A DNA stretch of 64,000 bases from Aquabacter spiritensis (GTDB lineage Bacteria > Pseudomonadota > Alphaproteobacteria > Rhizobiales > Xanthobacteraceae). The translations under genes and the position numbers were made by a program. The DNA lies in contig NZ_SMAI01000002.1 of assembly GCF_004346185.1 (NCBI RefSeq), positions 186,001 to 250,000 of the forward strand, read 5' to 3'. The notes beneath the pieces are model-generated. The model did no database searches, was not told where the DNA came from, and saw only the letters and a list, made by a program, of their open reading frames with translations. Shown piece after piece: positions 51,598 through 60,356 of the stretch (positions are counted from its first letter, which is position 1; each line of letters opens with the position of its first letter).

Positions 51598-51719
51598 GAG
51601 GCGTTTTCCCGAGGGGGGGGCTGGAGCGGGACAATAAGGCGCCCTTCTTAAAGGGCAAGGCCGGAGCGCCGCTTCGGGCGGGCGGCAGGGGTGTGGATCC
51701 GCGGTCCGACCGCATCCCC

Positions 51720-54194
51720 TCAGCGGGTGCGCGGCTTCGCCCGGTTGGTCGCCGGTGCGGCTTCCGGATCCTCGGGCCAAGGATGCTTGGGGTAGCGGCC
51801 GCGCATGTCCGCGCGCACGTCGCGCCACGAGCCGCGCCAGAATTGCGGCAGGTCCCGCGTCACCTGGATCGGGCGGTGGGCGGGCGAGAGCAGCGCCAAA
51901 GTGAGCGGCACGCGCCCCCCGGCGATGGTCGGATGGGTCTTCAGGCCGAACATTTCCTGCACCCGTACGGGCAGGACCGGTCCGTCTTCGCCATAGTGAA
52001 TCGGCAGGCGCGATCCCGTGGGCGCCTCGTAATGGGTCGGGGCCTCCGCCTCGAGGCGGGCCGACAGGCCGTGGGGCAACAGCGCGCGCAGCGCGTTTGA
52101 GAGATCGTCGGCGCCGATTTCGGCGAGGGCGGACTTGCCCAGCAGGAAAGGCGCGAGCCAGTCTTCCAGGCTTGCGGTCAAGGCCGCGTCCGACAGATCG
52201 GGCCAGGGTTCGCCCTCGGCGCGGCGCAGGAAGCCGACGCGGTCGCGCCATTGCCAGAGGGCGGCCGTGAACGGCAGCCGATGGAGGCCGAGGTCCGCGA
52301 TGCCGCGTGCCAAAACCTGCGCGCAGGTCGCGTCGGCCGCCACCGGCCGGGGGCGCTCGGCGAGGACGAGGGCGCCGAGCCGCCGCGTCTCGCGCGCCCG
52401 TACCGCCGCCGCCTCGCGGTCGAACGCGATCTCGGTCGTGGTGTGGATCTGCGAGTCGAACAGACGCTCCAAATCCTCCTCGGGCAGTGCGGCGGCGAGC
52501 AGGATGCGCGCGGCGTCCGCCCGGCCGGACAGTTCCGCGACCGCCAGATATGGGGCGCGGGCAAGCGGCAGCGCGGCATCCATCACCGCACCGCGCCCGT
52601 TGGCGAGAACGAATCGCGTCCCGTCGCCGCGCGCCCGCGCCACGCGATCGGGAAAGGCGCGGACCAGCAAAGCGGCGGGCGAAGGCGGAGCGGTCCTGCG
52701 CGCCGCGCCTCCGGCCGCTTCCGACCACCGCGCGGCGAGCCGGCGGGCTTCGTCGGCGCGGCGGGAGCGGTCGCGGCGGAAATCCTCCAGCCGGTGGGCG
52801 AGGTCCACGCTATCGCCGCCCAGCCCACGCTCGACCAGAACGGCGGCGATCTCGGCCGCCTGCAGGCCGGCCCCCGCATCCGCCCCCATCACCACCATGT
52901 GGGCGAGGCGCGGCGGCAGCGGCAACAGCGCCATCCGGCGTCCGAGTGGCGTCACCGCGCCCCCTGCATCGAGCGCGCCGAGCAGCGTGAGGAGCGCACG
53001 CGCCTCGCCGAGTGCAGGCAGAGGCGGCGGGTCGAGGAAGGCGAGGCTGCGCGGGTCGCGCACACCCCATGCGGCGAGGTCCAGCACCAGGCCGGACAGG
53101 TCGGCCGCGAGGATTTCCGGGGGAGCGAATGGTGCGAGGCTCGCCGTCTCGCCCTCGGTCCAGAGCCGATAGCAGATGCCCGGCTCGGTTCGGCCGGCGC
53201 GTCCCCGCCGCTGGTCGGCGGCGGCGCGCGACACCCGCACCGTTTCGAGCCGCGTCAGCCCCACGTCCGGCTCGAAGCGCGGGACGCGCGCAAGGCCGCT
53301 GTCCACCACGACCCGCACGCCCGCGATGGTGAGGCTGGTCTCGGCGATCGAGGTGGCGAGCACCACTTTCCTGCGACCGGGCGGCGCGGGGGCGACCGCC
53401 TGGTCCTGCGCCGCGGCGTCGAGCGCCCCGAACAATGGCACGATGTCGATGGCGGGGTCGCCGACCCGCTCGCGCAGCAGGCTCTCGACCCGCCGGATTT
53501 CCCCTGCGCCCGGCAGAAAGACGAGAACCGATCCGGTCTCCGCCGACAGCGCGCGCAGCACGGCGTCGGCCGTCTGCCGATCGATGCCGGTGCGCGGATC
53601 GCGGCCGAGATAGCGCGTGTCGACTGGAAACGCCCGGCCGGCGCTTTCGATGACCGGCGCCGCCGCGCCCGCCGTGCCGAGAAGGGCGGCGACGCGCGCG
53701 CCGTCGAGCGTCGCCGACATGGCGAGCAGCCGCAGGTCCTCGCGCAGTCCGCGCTGCGCATCGAGCGCCAGGGCGAGCCCGAGATCGGCATCGAGCGAAC
53801 GTTCGTGGAATTCGTCGAACAGCACCGCGGCGACGCCGGACAGTTCCGGATCGTCGAGGATCATGCGGGTGAACACGCCCTCGGTGATGACCTCGATGCG
53901 GGTGTGCCGCGAGACCTCGGACTTCAGCCGCACCCGATAGCCGACGCGCCCGCCGACGGCTTCGCCGAGACTTTGCGACATGCGGGCCGCGGCGGCGCGG
54001 GCGGCGAGGCGGCGGGGCTCCAGCACAAGGATCTTGCCGCCGCCGACCCAGGCCTCGTCCATCAGCGCGAGCGGGACGCGTGTCGTCTTACCGGCGCCGG
54101 GCGGCGCCACGAGCACGGCGCAGGGCTGCGCCGCGAGGGCCGCGCGTAGGGCCGGCAGGGCGTCGTCGATCGGCAGCGGCGCGTCGTGCATCAT
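51720..54194 (-). CDS. hrpB: ATP-dependent helicase HrpB
   Basis: 824 residues of the DEAH/DEFH family. Walker A PPGAGKTTRVPLAL, motif Ia L-E-P-R-R-L-A-A-R-A-A-A, II F-D-E-F-H-E-R-S-L-D-A-D, III S-A-T-L-D-G, and VI D-Q-R-R-G-R-A-G-R. The long C-terminal HrpB domain has P-T-H-Y-x-A-P and P-x-H-x. HrpB proteins act on RNA; the role is not well defined. It ends 123 bases before the OYE gene start on the same strand. Tandem ATGs at 54194 and 54191. Confidence 0.95.
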   Translation of the reverse strand: MMHDAPLPIDDALPALRAALAAQPCAVLVAPPGAGKTTRVPLALMDEAWVGGGKILVLEPRRLAARAAAARMSQSLGEAVGGRVGYRVRLKSEVSRHTRIEVITEGVFTRMILDDPELSGVAAVLFDEFHERSLDADLGLALALDAQRGLREDLRLLAMSATLDGARVAALLGTAGAAAPVIESAGRAFPVDTRYLGRDPRTGIDRQTADAVLRALSAETGSVLVFLPGAGEIRRVESLLRERVGDPAIDIVPLFGALDAAAQDQAVAPAPPGRRKVVLATSIAETSLTIAGVRVVVDSGLARVPRFEPDVGLTRLETVRVSRAAADQRRGRAGRTEPGICYRLWTEGETASLAPFAPPEILAADLSGLVLDLAAWGVRDPRSLAFLDPPPLPALGEARALLTLLGALDAGGAVTPLGRRMALLPLPPRLAHMVVMGADAGAGLQAAEIAAVLVERGLGGDSVDLAHRLEDFRRDRSRRADEARRLAARWSEAAGGAARRTAPPSPAALLVRAFPDRVARARGDGTRFVLANGRGAVMDAALPLARAPYLAVAELSGRADAARILLAAALPEEDLERLFDSQIHTTTEIAFDREAAAVRARETRRLGALVLAERPRPVAADATCAQVLARGIADLGLHRLPFTAALWQWRDRVGFLRRAEGEPWPDLSDAALTASLEDWLAPFLLGKSALAEIGADDLSNALRALLPHGLSARLEAEAPTHYEAPTGSRLPIHYGEDGPVLPVRVQEMFGLKTHPTIAGGRVPLTLALLSPAHRPIQVTRDLPQFWRGSWRDVRADMRGRYPKHPWPEDPEAAPATNRAKPRTR

Positions 54195-54384
54195 TTAAGG
54201 GTCCCGGGCCGACATGGCCCCATCTCGTCCAGACCCCGGCGGTAGCACATCGCGCGGTCCGCCCTCCAGGCGTCGGGCAACGGGGGCCGGGCGACAAAGC
54301 CGGCCGCTTGCCGTATCTACGGGGGCAGCGCCCGGCCGCCTCCCGGGGCGCTCAACCCTCGATGCATGCGTTCACGGGTATCCC

Positions 54385-55377
54385 ATGTCTTCCGCTCCGT
54401 CCTCTCTCACCGATCGGGTTCAAACCTTCTCCTTCGACGACGGGCTCGCGGCGGTCCGCTTCATCGGGGCCGCGTGCGCCTTTATCGAGGAAGCCGGCAC
54501 GGCGACCATTGCCGGCAACGGAGGCGGCCGTTTCGCGTTGCATGACGGCGTGGTCCTGGAGACCGCGGGCGACGGCCGGCGGCTGCTGACCTGCGGCGAT
54601 GATGGAACCGTGCGCCAGCTCGACGCCGATGGAACGGTAACGATCCGCGCCTCTCAGAAGGGCCGCTGGGTCGACCATGTCGCGCTTGGTCCGGACGACA
54701 GCTTCGCCTATTCGGTCGGCAAGACAGCTTATATGGTGCCGGCTAAGGGAGAGCCGAAGAGCCTGGATCTGCCGTCGACGGTCGGCGGGCTCGCCTTCGC
54801 CCCGAAGGGCATGCGGCTCGGCATCGCGCATTATGGCGGCGCGACCCTGTGGTTCCCGAATGCCCAGGGGGTAAAGCCGGAAACGCTCGTCTGGAAGGGC
54901 TCGCATCTCGGCATCGTGTTCAGCCCCGACAGCCGGTTCGTGATCACCACGATGCAGGAGCCCGCGCTGCACGGCTGGCGCCTCGTGGATGCCAAGCACA
55001 TGCGCATGACGGGCTATCCGGCGCGGGTCAAATCCTTCACTTTCACCAGCGATGGGAAGTGGCTCGCCTCCTCGGGCTCCGGCGAAGTGATCCTTTGGCC
55101 GTTCGCCACCAAGGAGGGACCCATGGGCAAACAGCCCGGCATGCTCGCCCCGTCCTCGACCGGCCGCGTGACGCAGGTCGCCTGCCATCCGAAGGATCCC
55201 GTTGTCGCTGTCGGCTATGAGGACGGCATGGTTCTGATGGCGCGGATCTCCGACGGCGCCGAAATCCTGCTGCGGGCACCCGACGGCGCGGCGGTGTCTT
55301 GCGCGGCGTGGCGAGCCGACGGCGGCGCGGTGGCGTTCGGCACGGTCAAGGGGGGCGCGGGCCTGCTGGAGTTCTGA
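54385..55377 (+). CDS. WD40-repeat-like beta-propeller protein
   Basis: 330 residues with repeated strands such as LLTCGDDGTVRQLD, VDHVALGPDDSFAYSVG, GLAFAPKGMRLGIAHY, FTFTSDGKWLASSGSG, V-A-V-G-Y-E-D-G-M. This is a seven-bladed WD40-like propeller, as found in alphaproteobacterial single-domain WD proteins. No enzymatic motif. Such proteins are protein-protein scaffolds; the partner is not evident. ATG 54385, divergent from hrpB across 190 bases. Confidence 0.85.
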   Translation: MSSAPSSLTDRVQTFSFDDGLAAVRFIGAACAFIEEAGTATIAGNGGGRFALHDGVVLETAGDGRRLLTCGDDGTVRQLDADGTVTIRASQKGRWVDHVALGPDDSFAYSVGKTAYMVPAKGEPKSLDLPSTVGGLAFAPKGMRLGIAHYGGATLWFPNAQGVKPETLVWKGSHLGIVFSPDSRFVITTMQEPALHGWRLVDAKHMRMTGYPARVKSFTFTSDGKWLASSGSGEVILWPFATKEGPMGKQPGMLAPSSTGRVTQVACHPKDPVVAVGYEDGMVLMARISDGAEILLRAPDGAAVSCAAWRADGGAVAFGTVKGGAGLLEF

Positions 55378-55439
55378 CCCGGCGCGCGCGGCGGCACGTC
55401 GCAGGGCTGTCACCACGCAGGGCTATGGGCTAACGTAAT

Positions 55440-55459
55440 CATCTCGCAAGCGCGAGATG
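55440..55459. promoter_or_regulatory. Dyad upstream of acetoacetate decarboxylase
   Basis: CATCTCGC and GCGAGATG form an 8-bp perfect inverted repeat around AAGC, 30 bases before the ATG. It could be a repressor operator or a short leader hairpin. Confidence 0.4.
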
Positions 55460-55489
55460 GATCGTCGACCGGAAGAGGGGGAGCCTCCC

Positions 55490-56236
55490 ATGAAGATCGA
55501 AGACGTGCGGCGTACGGCTTATTCGATGCCGCTGACCAATCCCGCCTATCCGCGCGGACCCTACCGCTTCTTCGATCGCGAATTCATGATCATCACCTAC
55601 CGGACCGACATCGAGGCGCTGCGCCGGGTCGTCCCCGAACCGCTCGAAGTGTTCGAGCCGCTGGTGAAGTACGAGTTCATCCGCATGCCGGATTCCACAG
55701 GCTTCGGCGATTACACCGAGACCGGACAGGTCATCCCGGTGAAATACCAGGGCGTGGAGGGTGGCTATGTCCACTCCATGTACCTCGACGACGAGGCGCC
55801 GATCGCCGGCGGGCGCGAGCTGTGGGGCTTCCCCAAGAAGTATGCCCATCCGAAGATGGAAGTGGAGAAGGACGTCCTCGTCGGGCGCCTGCATTACGGC
55901 AAGACGCTCTGCGCCGAAGCCACGATGGGCTACAAGCATGTCGCCGCCGACAAGGATGCGGTCATGACCGCGCTGAAGGCGCCCAATTTCATGATCAAGA
56001 TCATCCCGCATGTCGACGCCACGCCGCGCATCTGCGAGCTGGTGCGGTATTATCTCGAGGACATCGATCTGAAGGAATGCTGGGTCGGCCCCGGCGCCCT
56101 CGGTCTCTACCCGCACGTGATCTGCGACGTCGCGCGGCTTCCGGTTCTCGAAGTCGTCTCGGCCCTGCATTTGCGGGCGGACCTGACGCTCGGCATGGGC
56201 GAGGTCATGTACGACTATCTCGCCGAGGCCAAATGA
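55490..56236 (+). CDS. adc: Acetoacetate decarboxylase
   Basis: 248 residues. The Schiff-base lysine region E-L-W-G-F-P-K-K (K116, K117) matches Lys115/Lys116 of the clostridial enzyme, and the N-terminal [11 protein letters not shown] is typical. It converts acetoacetate to acetone and CO2. In bacteria that store PHB, acetoacetate arises from 3-hydroxybutyrate; the patatin gene follows after 94 bases and a PHB depolymerase is 2.5 kb away. GGGGGAG precedes the ATG. Confidence 0.93.
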   Translation: MKIEDVRRTAYSMPLTNPAYPRGPYRFFDREFMIITYRTDIEALRRVVPEPLEVFEPLVKYEFIRMPDSTGFGDYTETGQVIPVKYQGVEGGYVHSMYLDDEAPIAGGRELWGFPKKYAHPKMEVEKDVLVGRLHYGKTLCAEATMGYKHVAADKDAVMTALKAPNFMIKIIPHVDATPRICELVRYYLEDIDLKECWVGPGALGLYPHVICDVARLPVLEVVSALHLRADLTLGMGEVMYDYLAEAK

Positions 56237-56330
56237 TCACCTGCCGGGCCGCACGGCGGATTGCACCCCGCGCGGCCCGGCGTCATGTTTCTGCGGCGCG
56301 AGGTTCGCCGCGAGCGGTTGAGGGGGGCAA

Positions 56331-57482
56331 ATGAGCACGCTGCTGAGCGAGGTTCCCGACGACATCCGCGACGTCGTATCGGACTACGACCGGGTCGCGC
56401 TGGTGTTCCAAGGTGGTGGAGCGCTGGGCGCCTATCAGGCAGGCGTCTATGAGGCCCTGTCTCTGGCCGGTGCCGAGCCGAATTGGGTGTCGGGGGTCTC
56501 CATCGGCGCGATCAATTGTGCCCTCATCGCTGGCAACCTTCCGGAAAACAGGGTTCCCCGCCTGCGCGAGTTCTGGGACACCGTCTCAGGCCGTAAGATC
56601 TGGGCGTTTACGCCGGAAGGCGACATTTACCGCACCCTGCGAAACCAGATGAGTGCGTTCGCCACGATCAATCTCGGCCAGCCCGGCTTCTTCAAGCCGC
56701 GCTTTCCTACCCCGTGGATGATGCCGCGCGGTGCGGACGGGGCGACCAGCTTCTATGACACCGCGCCGCTGCGCGACACATTGCTGCGGCTGGTCGATTT
56801 CGACCTGATCAATAGCGGGCAGAAGCGCTTCTCGGTCGGTGCGGTGAACGTGCGCACCGGGAATTTCGTTTATTTCGACAACACCACGCATCGGATCGGC
56901 CCTGAACACGTCATGGCGAGCGGCGCCCTGCCGCCGGCTTTTCCGCCGGTGCGCATCGACGGCGAATTTTATTGGGACGGCGGCGTGGTCTCCAACACCC
57001 CGCTGCAATGGCTGCTCGACCAGCCGGAGCATCCGAGCGCGCTGGTCTTCCAGGTCGATCTGTTCTCCGCGCGCGGCGACCTGCCGCGCGACATGTTCGA
57101 CGTGATCGAGCGGCAGAAGGATATCGGCTATTCCAGCCGCACGCGGTCCATGACGGACTTCTTCCGCCGGGTGCAGATGCTGCGCTCCAAGCATGCCGAG
57201 GCGCTTCAGCGCATTCCCGAGCAGCTTCGGACGGATGAGGATTGCCAGATCCTTGAAGAATACGAGCGCTCAGGGCCGGTTAATATCTGCCACCTGATCT
57301 ACCAGGAAAAGACCTACGAGCGCGATTTCAAGGATTACGAATTCTCCGGCACCTCGATGCGCGACCATTGGCAGTCGGGCTACGAGGACACGCTCAAGAC
57401 GCTGCGCCGCCGCGACTGGCTGACGAAGCCCACCAAGCACACCGCCATTGTGGTGCACGACGTTCACCGCGTCGAGGATTGA
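56331..57482 (+). CDS. Patatin-like phospholipase with DUF3734
   Basis: 383 residues. Oxyanion loop G-G-G-A-L-G-A-Y-Q-A-G-V, nucleophile GVSIG (Ser57), and catalytic Asp in W-D-G-G (Asp216). The last 150 residues have the DUF3734 character (R-D-H-W-Q-S-G-Y-E-D, M-F-D-V-I-E-R-Q-K-D-I-G-Y-S-S-R). A lipid acyl hydrolase probably acting on the inner membrane or PHB granule surface. It shares orientation with acetoacetate decarboxylase, an arrangement I remember from other Alphaproteobacteria. Confidence 0.93.
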   Translation: MSTLLSEVPDDIRDVVSDYDRVALVFQGGGALGAYQAGVYEALSLAGAEPNWVSGVSIGAINCALIAGNLPENRVPRLREFWDTVSGRKIWAFTPEGDIYRTLRNQMSAFATINLGQPGFFKPRFPTPWMMPRGADGATSFYDTAPLRDTLLRLVDFDLINSGQKRFSVGAVNVRTGNFVYFDNTTHRIGPEHVMASGALPPAFPPVRIDGEFYWDGGVVSNTPLQWLLDQPEHPSALVFQVDLFSARGDLPRDMFDVIERQKDIGYSSRTRSMTDFFRRVQMLRSKHAEALQRIPEQLRTDEDCQILEEYERSGPVNICHLIYQEKTYERDFKDYEFSGTSMRDHWQSGYEDTLKTLRRRDWLTKPTKHTAIVVHDVHRVED

Positions 57483-57504
57483 CGGCCGTGCGCCACGGGC
57501 CGTC
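57481..57504 (+). terminator. Terminator hairpin after the patatin gene
   Basis: GACGGCC pairs with GGCCGTC, extended by GTG/CAC past a 1-nt bulge (loop CGC). The stem starts within the TGA stop. No T-run follows. Confidence 0.4.
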
Positions 57505-57731
57505 TGGGTCGTGCGAGGTGCGAGAGAAACGTTCGCGCCCGTGCTGCTCGGGTCCGGGCTGGCTGCACCGGGCTCCGTCGCCGGGACGTGCCGACGACGG
57601 ATGCAGTGCTCTTGCGGCACGCGGCGAACGTCCGCCACCGGCCTCCCGTCAAAGCCGGCGATCCGTCCTGACGCAATTCTAAAAATACACTTCCCGGACC
57701 AGAGGGGATCGCGGTCCGATCGGGGCGGTCG

Positions 57732-58388
57732 TTAGAATTCGACGTCCAGCTCTTCCATCTCTTCGGGCTCCGCCATCGCGCCGGCGATCCATTCCTGCAT
57801 GAGCGGATGGGCCATGATCATGGCGCGGTAAGCATCGCAGGCGGGGTCAAGGGGAACGGAATAGGTCGTGAAGCGGGAGCAGACCGGGGCGTACATCGCG
57901 TCCGCGAGGGTGAAGTTCCGCCCCATCAAAAACGGGCCGCCATGGGCGGCGAAGCAACCGCGCCAGATCGCGACGATGCGTTCGATGTCGGCCTGGGCGC
58001 CGGCCCAGACTTTGAACCCAGGATATTTGCCTTTGATGTTCATCGGCAGCGCGGAGCGCATATTGGCGAAGCCGGAATGCATCTCGCCTGCTATCGACCA
58101 GCAATGCGCCCGGGCGGCGCGGTCGGCCGGATGGAGGCCGGCATCCGGAAACAGCTCGTTGAGATAGGAGGCGATGGCCAGCGTGTCCCAAACAGTCACC
58201 CCTTCGTGCACCAGACGGGGCACCAGGAAGGAGGGCGAGAGCAGGAGAAGCTCCGCGCGGGCCGCCGGATCGTCGACTGGAACCCGCTCCTCTTCGAACG
58301 CCAGGCCAACCATCCGGCACAGCAACCAGCCGCGCAGGGACCAGGACGAATAGTTCTTGCTGGAAATGGTCAGCGTGGTCATGGACAT
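57732..58388 (-). CDS. Glutathione S-transferase family protein (YfcF-like)
   Basis: 218 residues. The N-terminus T-I-S-S-K-N-Y-S-S-W-S-L-R-G-W-L-L matches the YfcF/maleylacetoacetate isomerase-like GST group, with Ser in the active turn. P-R-L-V-H-E-G-V-T-V-W-D-T-L-A-I is the glutathione-binding strand; F-T-L-A-D-A-M-Y-A-P lies in the C-terminal domain. Start is uncertain among GTG 58391, ATG 58388 and ATG 58382. The C-terminus is acidic (P-E-E-M-E-E-L-D-V). It lies opposite phaZ and is the fourth GST in the window. Confidence 0.88.
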   Translation of the reverse strand: MSMTTLTISSKNYSSWSLRGWLLCRMVGLAFEEERVPVDDPAARAELLLLSPSFLVPRLVHEGVTVWDTLAIASYLNELFPDAGLHPADRAARAHCWSIAGEMHSGFANMRSALPMNIKGKYPGFKVWAGAQADIERIVAIWRGCFAAHGGPFLMGRNFTLADAMYAPVCSRFTTYSVPLDPACDAYRAMIMAHPLMQEWIAGAMAEPEEMEELDVEF

Positions 58389-58732
58389 CACCGAATTTCG
58401 ATGCGGCGTCGCCCAATCTTAGCTGTTGCGTGTTGCAATGCACCACCCCCCGTTCCAATATCTCTCGCAAGGGGTGTGACCGGTGGGCGCGGGGAAAGGT
58501 GCGGAGTCCGCGCGCCATCAAGTTCTTGCCACTTTCCGTCCGGCCTGGAGCCGGGCCTCGAACCCAGCGGGGCAGGCGCCGCGGTGACGCGACGGGGCGG
58601 CTGCCGCTCTCACTTGCGGGCGCCTTTCGAAGGGTGAAGGATGCACAATCTGAGTGGCTTCGGGGCGGACGCGACACTGACCGAACCGGTCCCGCCCTTC
58701 GGGATCAAGCCCACCATCCGGCGCTGGACCCT
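58389..58732. other. Intergenic region between GST and phaZ
   Basis: 344 bases with no supported gene. A TTGCAATGCA element at 58433-58442 contains TGC-N3-GCA, which loosely resembles PHB-regulator (PhaR) sites; I cannot verify it. Open frames running through it lack ribosome-binding sites and are out of character. Confidence 0.4.
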
Positions 58733-59950
58733 ATGATGTACCTCGCCTACCAGACCCAAGCCGATCTGATGGAGCCCGTCCGGTTCGGGGCGCGCCTTGC
58801 GCGTCGGATGCTCGATCACCCGCTGATGGCAGCCTTCGAAAACCGCGGGCTGCGCCATCTTGCCGCAGCCTACGAAATGGTGGAGCGCGCCGGCCTCAGC
58901 CATGGCCGCCCGCCATTCGAGATCGCGAGCACGTTGGTGGGCAATCGGGAACTCGAAGTCACCGAGGATCCGGTCTACCGGCTTCCGTTCGGCACCCTTC
59001 TGCGGTTCAAGAAGGATGTCGACGTGCCCCAGCCGCGCGTGCTGGTGGTGGCACCGATGTCCGGCCATTTCGCCACATTGCTCGCGGGCACCGTGCGCAC
59101 CCTGCTGCCGGACCACGACGTCTTCATCACCGATTGGCACAATGCCCGCGACGTGAGCCTGGAGCACGGGCCCTTCGCCTTCGACGATTATGTCGAGCAC
59201 GTCATCAAATTTCTCGAATGGATGGGGCCGGGCGCGCATCTCGTCGCGGTGTGCCAGCCCTGTGTGCAGGCCTTGGTGGCCGCAGCCGTGATGGCGCAGG
59301 AATCAAATCCCGCCCAACCGCGCAGCATGACCTTGATGGCCGGGCCGATCGATTGCCGCATCAATCCCACCAAGGTCAATCAGCTCGCGCAGTCGAAACC
59401 CATCGAATGGTTCGAGCGCAATCTGATTTCGCGGGTGCCGATGGGCTTCGAGGGCTCGGGGCGTCGGGTCTATCCCGGCTTCGTCCAGCTCTCGGCCTTC
59501 GTGTCCATGAACATGACGCGCCATATGAAGGCGCATTTCGAACTCTATGACAATCTCGCCAACGGCGAGGCGGAGAAGGCGCAGACCGCCAAGACGTTTT
59601 ATGACGAATATTTCGCCGTTCTCGATCTCGCTGCGGAATTCTATCTCGAGACTGTGCAGTACGTGTTCCAGGAATACCGGCTGCCGAAGGGCGAATTGAC
59701 GTATCGCGGCGGCAAGATCGATTTCGGTGCGATCCGCCGCACCGCGCTCCTGACAGTCGAGGGCGAGCGCGACGACATCTGTTCGCTCGGCCAGACGGTC
59801 GCGGCGCAGGAAATCTGCGCCAATCTGCGCCCGCACCGCAAACGCCATCACATGCAGGCGGGTGTCGGCCATTATGGCGTCTTCAGCGGGAAGAAATGGG
59901 CCGGGCAGGTCTATCCCCTGGTCAAGAACCACATCCTCGCCAGCGACTGA
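58733..59950 (+). CDS. phaZ: Intracellular polyhydroxyalkanoate depolymerase
   Basis: 405 residues. The N-terminus M-M-Y-L-A-Y-Q-T-Q-A-D and the nucleophile region V-C-Q-P-C-V-Q (C177), where Cys replaces Ser in the lipase box, are the signature of Ralstonia PhaZ1-type intracellular depolymerases. Other family blocks are V-L-V-V-A-P-M-S-G-H-F, D-W-H-N-A-R-D-V and the C-terminal H-Y-G-V-F-S-G-K (His). It releases 3-hydroxybutyrate from storage granules. Tandem ATGs at 58733 and 58736. Confidence 0.94.
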   Translation: MMYLAYQTQADLMEPVRFGARLARRMLDHPLMAAFENRGLRHLAAAYEMVERAGLSHGRPPFEIASTLVGNRELEVTEDPVYRLPFGTLLRFKKDVDVPQPRVLVVAPMSGHFATLLAGTVRTLLPDHDVFITDWHNARDVSLEHGPFAFDDYVEHVIKFLEWMGPGAHLVAVCQPCVQALVAAAVMAQESNPAQPRSMTLMAGPIDCRINPTKVNQLAQSKPIEWFERNLISRVPMGFEGSGRRVYPGFVQLSAFVSMNMTRHMKAHFELYDNLANGEAEKAQTAKTFYDEYFAVLDLAAEFYLETVQYVFQEYRLPKGELTYRGGKIDFGAIRRTALLTVEGERDDICSLGQTVAAQEICANLRPHRKRHHMQAGVGHYGVFSGKKWAGQVYPLVKNHILASD

Positions 59951-60356
59951 CGGGCGCGCGGCGCTCGATCTGCCGACCCGGCCGTCGCCCGGTTCGCCGG
60001 TCGCGATCGACGACGCGGCGCTGATCCAAGCGAGGCCGTGGAACCCGGCGCGTTGACGGCAGCATCGAAAAGCAGATCCGGCGATCGGGCATGACATCGG
60101 CCGATCGCGGCAGGATGTCGAAGCGGGTATCGGGCGCCAATCTCCCGCAGTCTGCGATTTAAGCCCAGGCTTCTGCTGCGAAATGTGAAGCTTATGTGTC
60201 GGCTTCCCTCGGCCGGCGGGAGATTGCCCTGCGTCGACCCGCTCTCTACCCCGCACGCGACCATTTCGATGCCGTGCGTGTTGACGCCGCCGCCGGCCGT
60301 CCTCATGGTGCGCCCGCCCTACGAGAGCGGGGGCTTTGCCGAGGAGTGACGCAATC
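59951..60356. other. Intergenic region upstream of homospermidine synthase
   Basis: 406 bases with no convincing gene. It contains the inverted-repeat element at 60138-60226 described separately, and the ribosome-binding site GAGGAGTG at 60341-60348. The remainder shows nothing I can name. Confidence 0.55.
60138..60226 (+). ncRNA. Candidate structured leader RNA upstream of hss
   Basis: CAATCTCCCGC (60138-60148) and GCGGGAGATTG (60216-60226) form a perfect 11-bp closing helix. Inside it, AAGC/GCTT (60161-60172) and GAAGC/GCTTC (60187-60206) can form two short hairpins. This is a branched fold ending 130 bases before the hss ATG. No known riboswitch class is recognised. Confidence 0.35.

Noticed and set aside
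60194-60348. 51-residue open frame before hss
   Set aside because: Pro/Cys-rich, no ribosome-binding site, and it overlaps the inverted repeat; no sign of coding bias.
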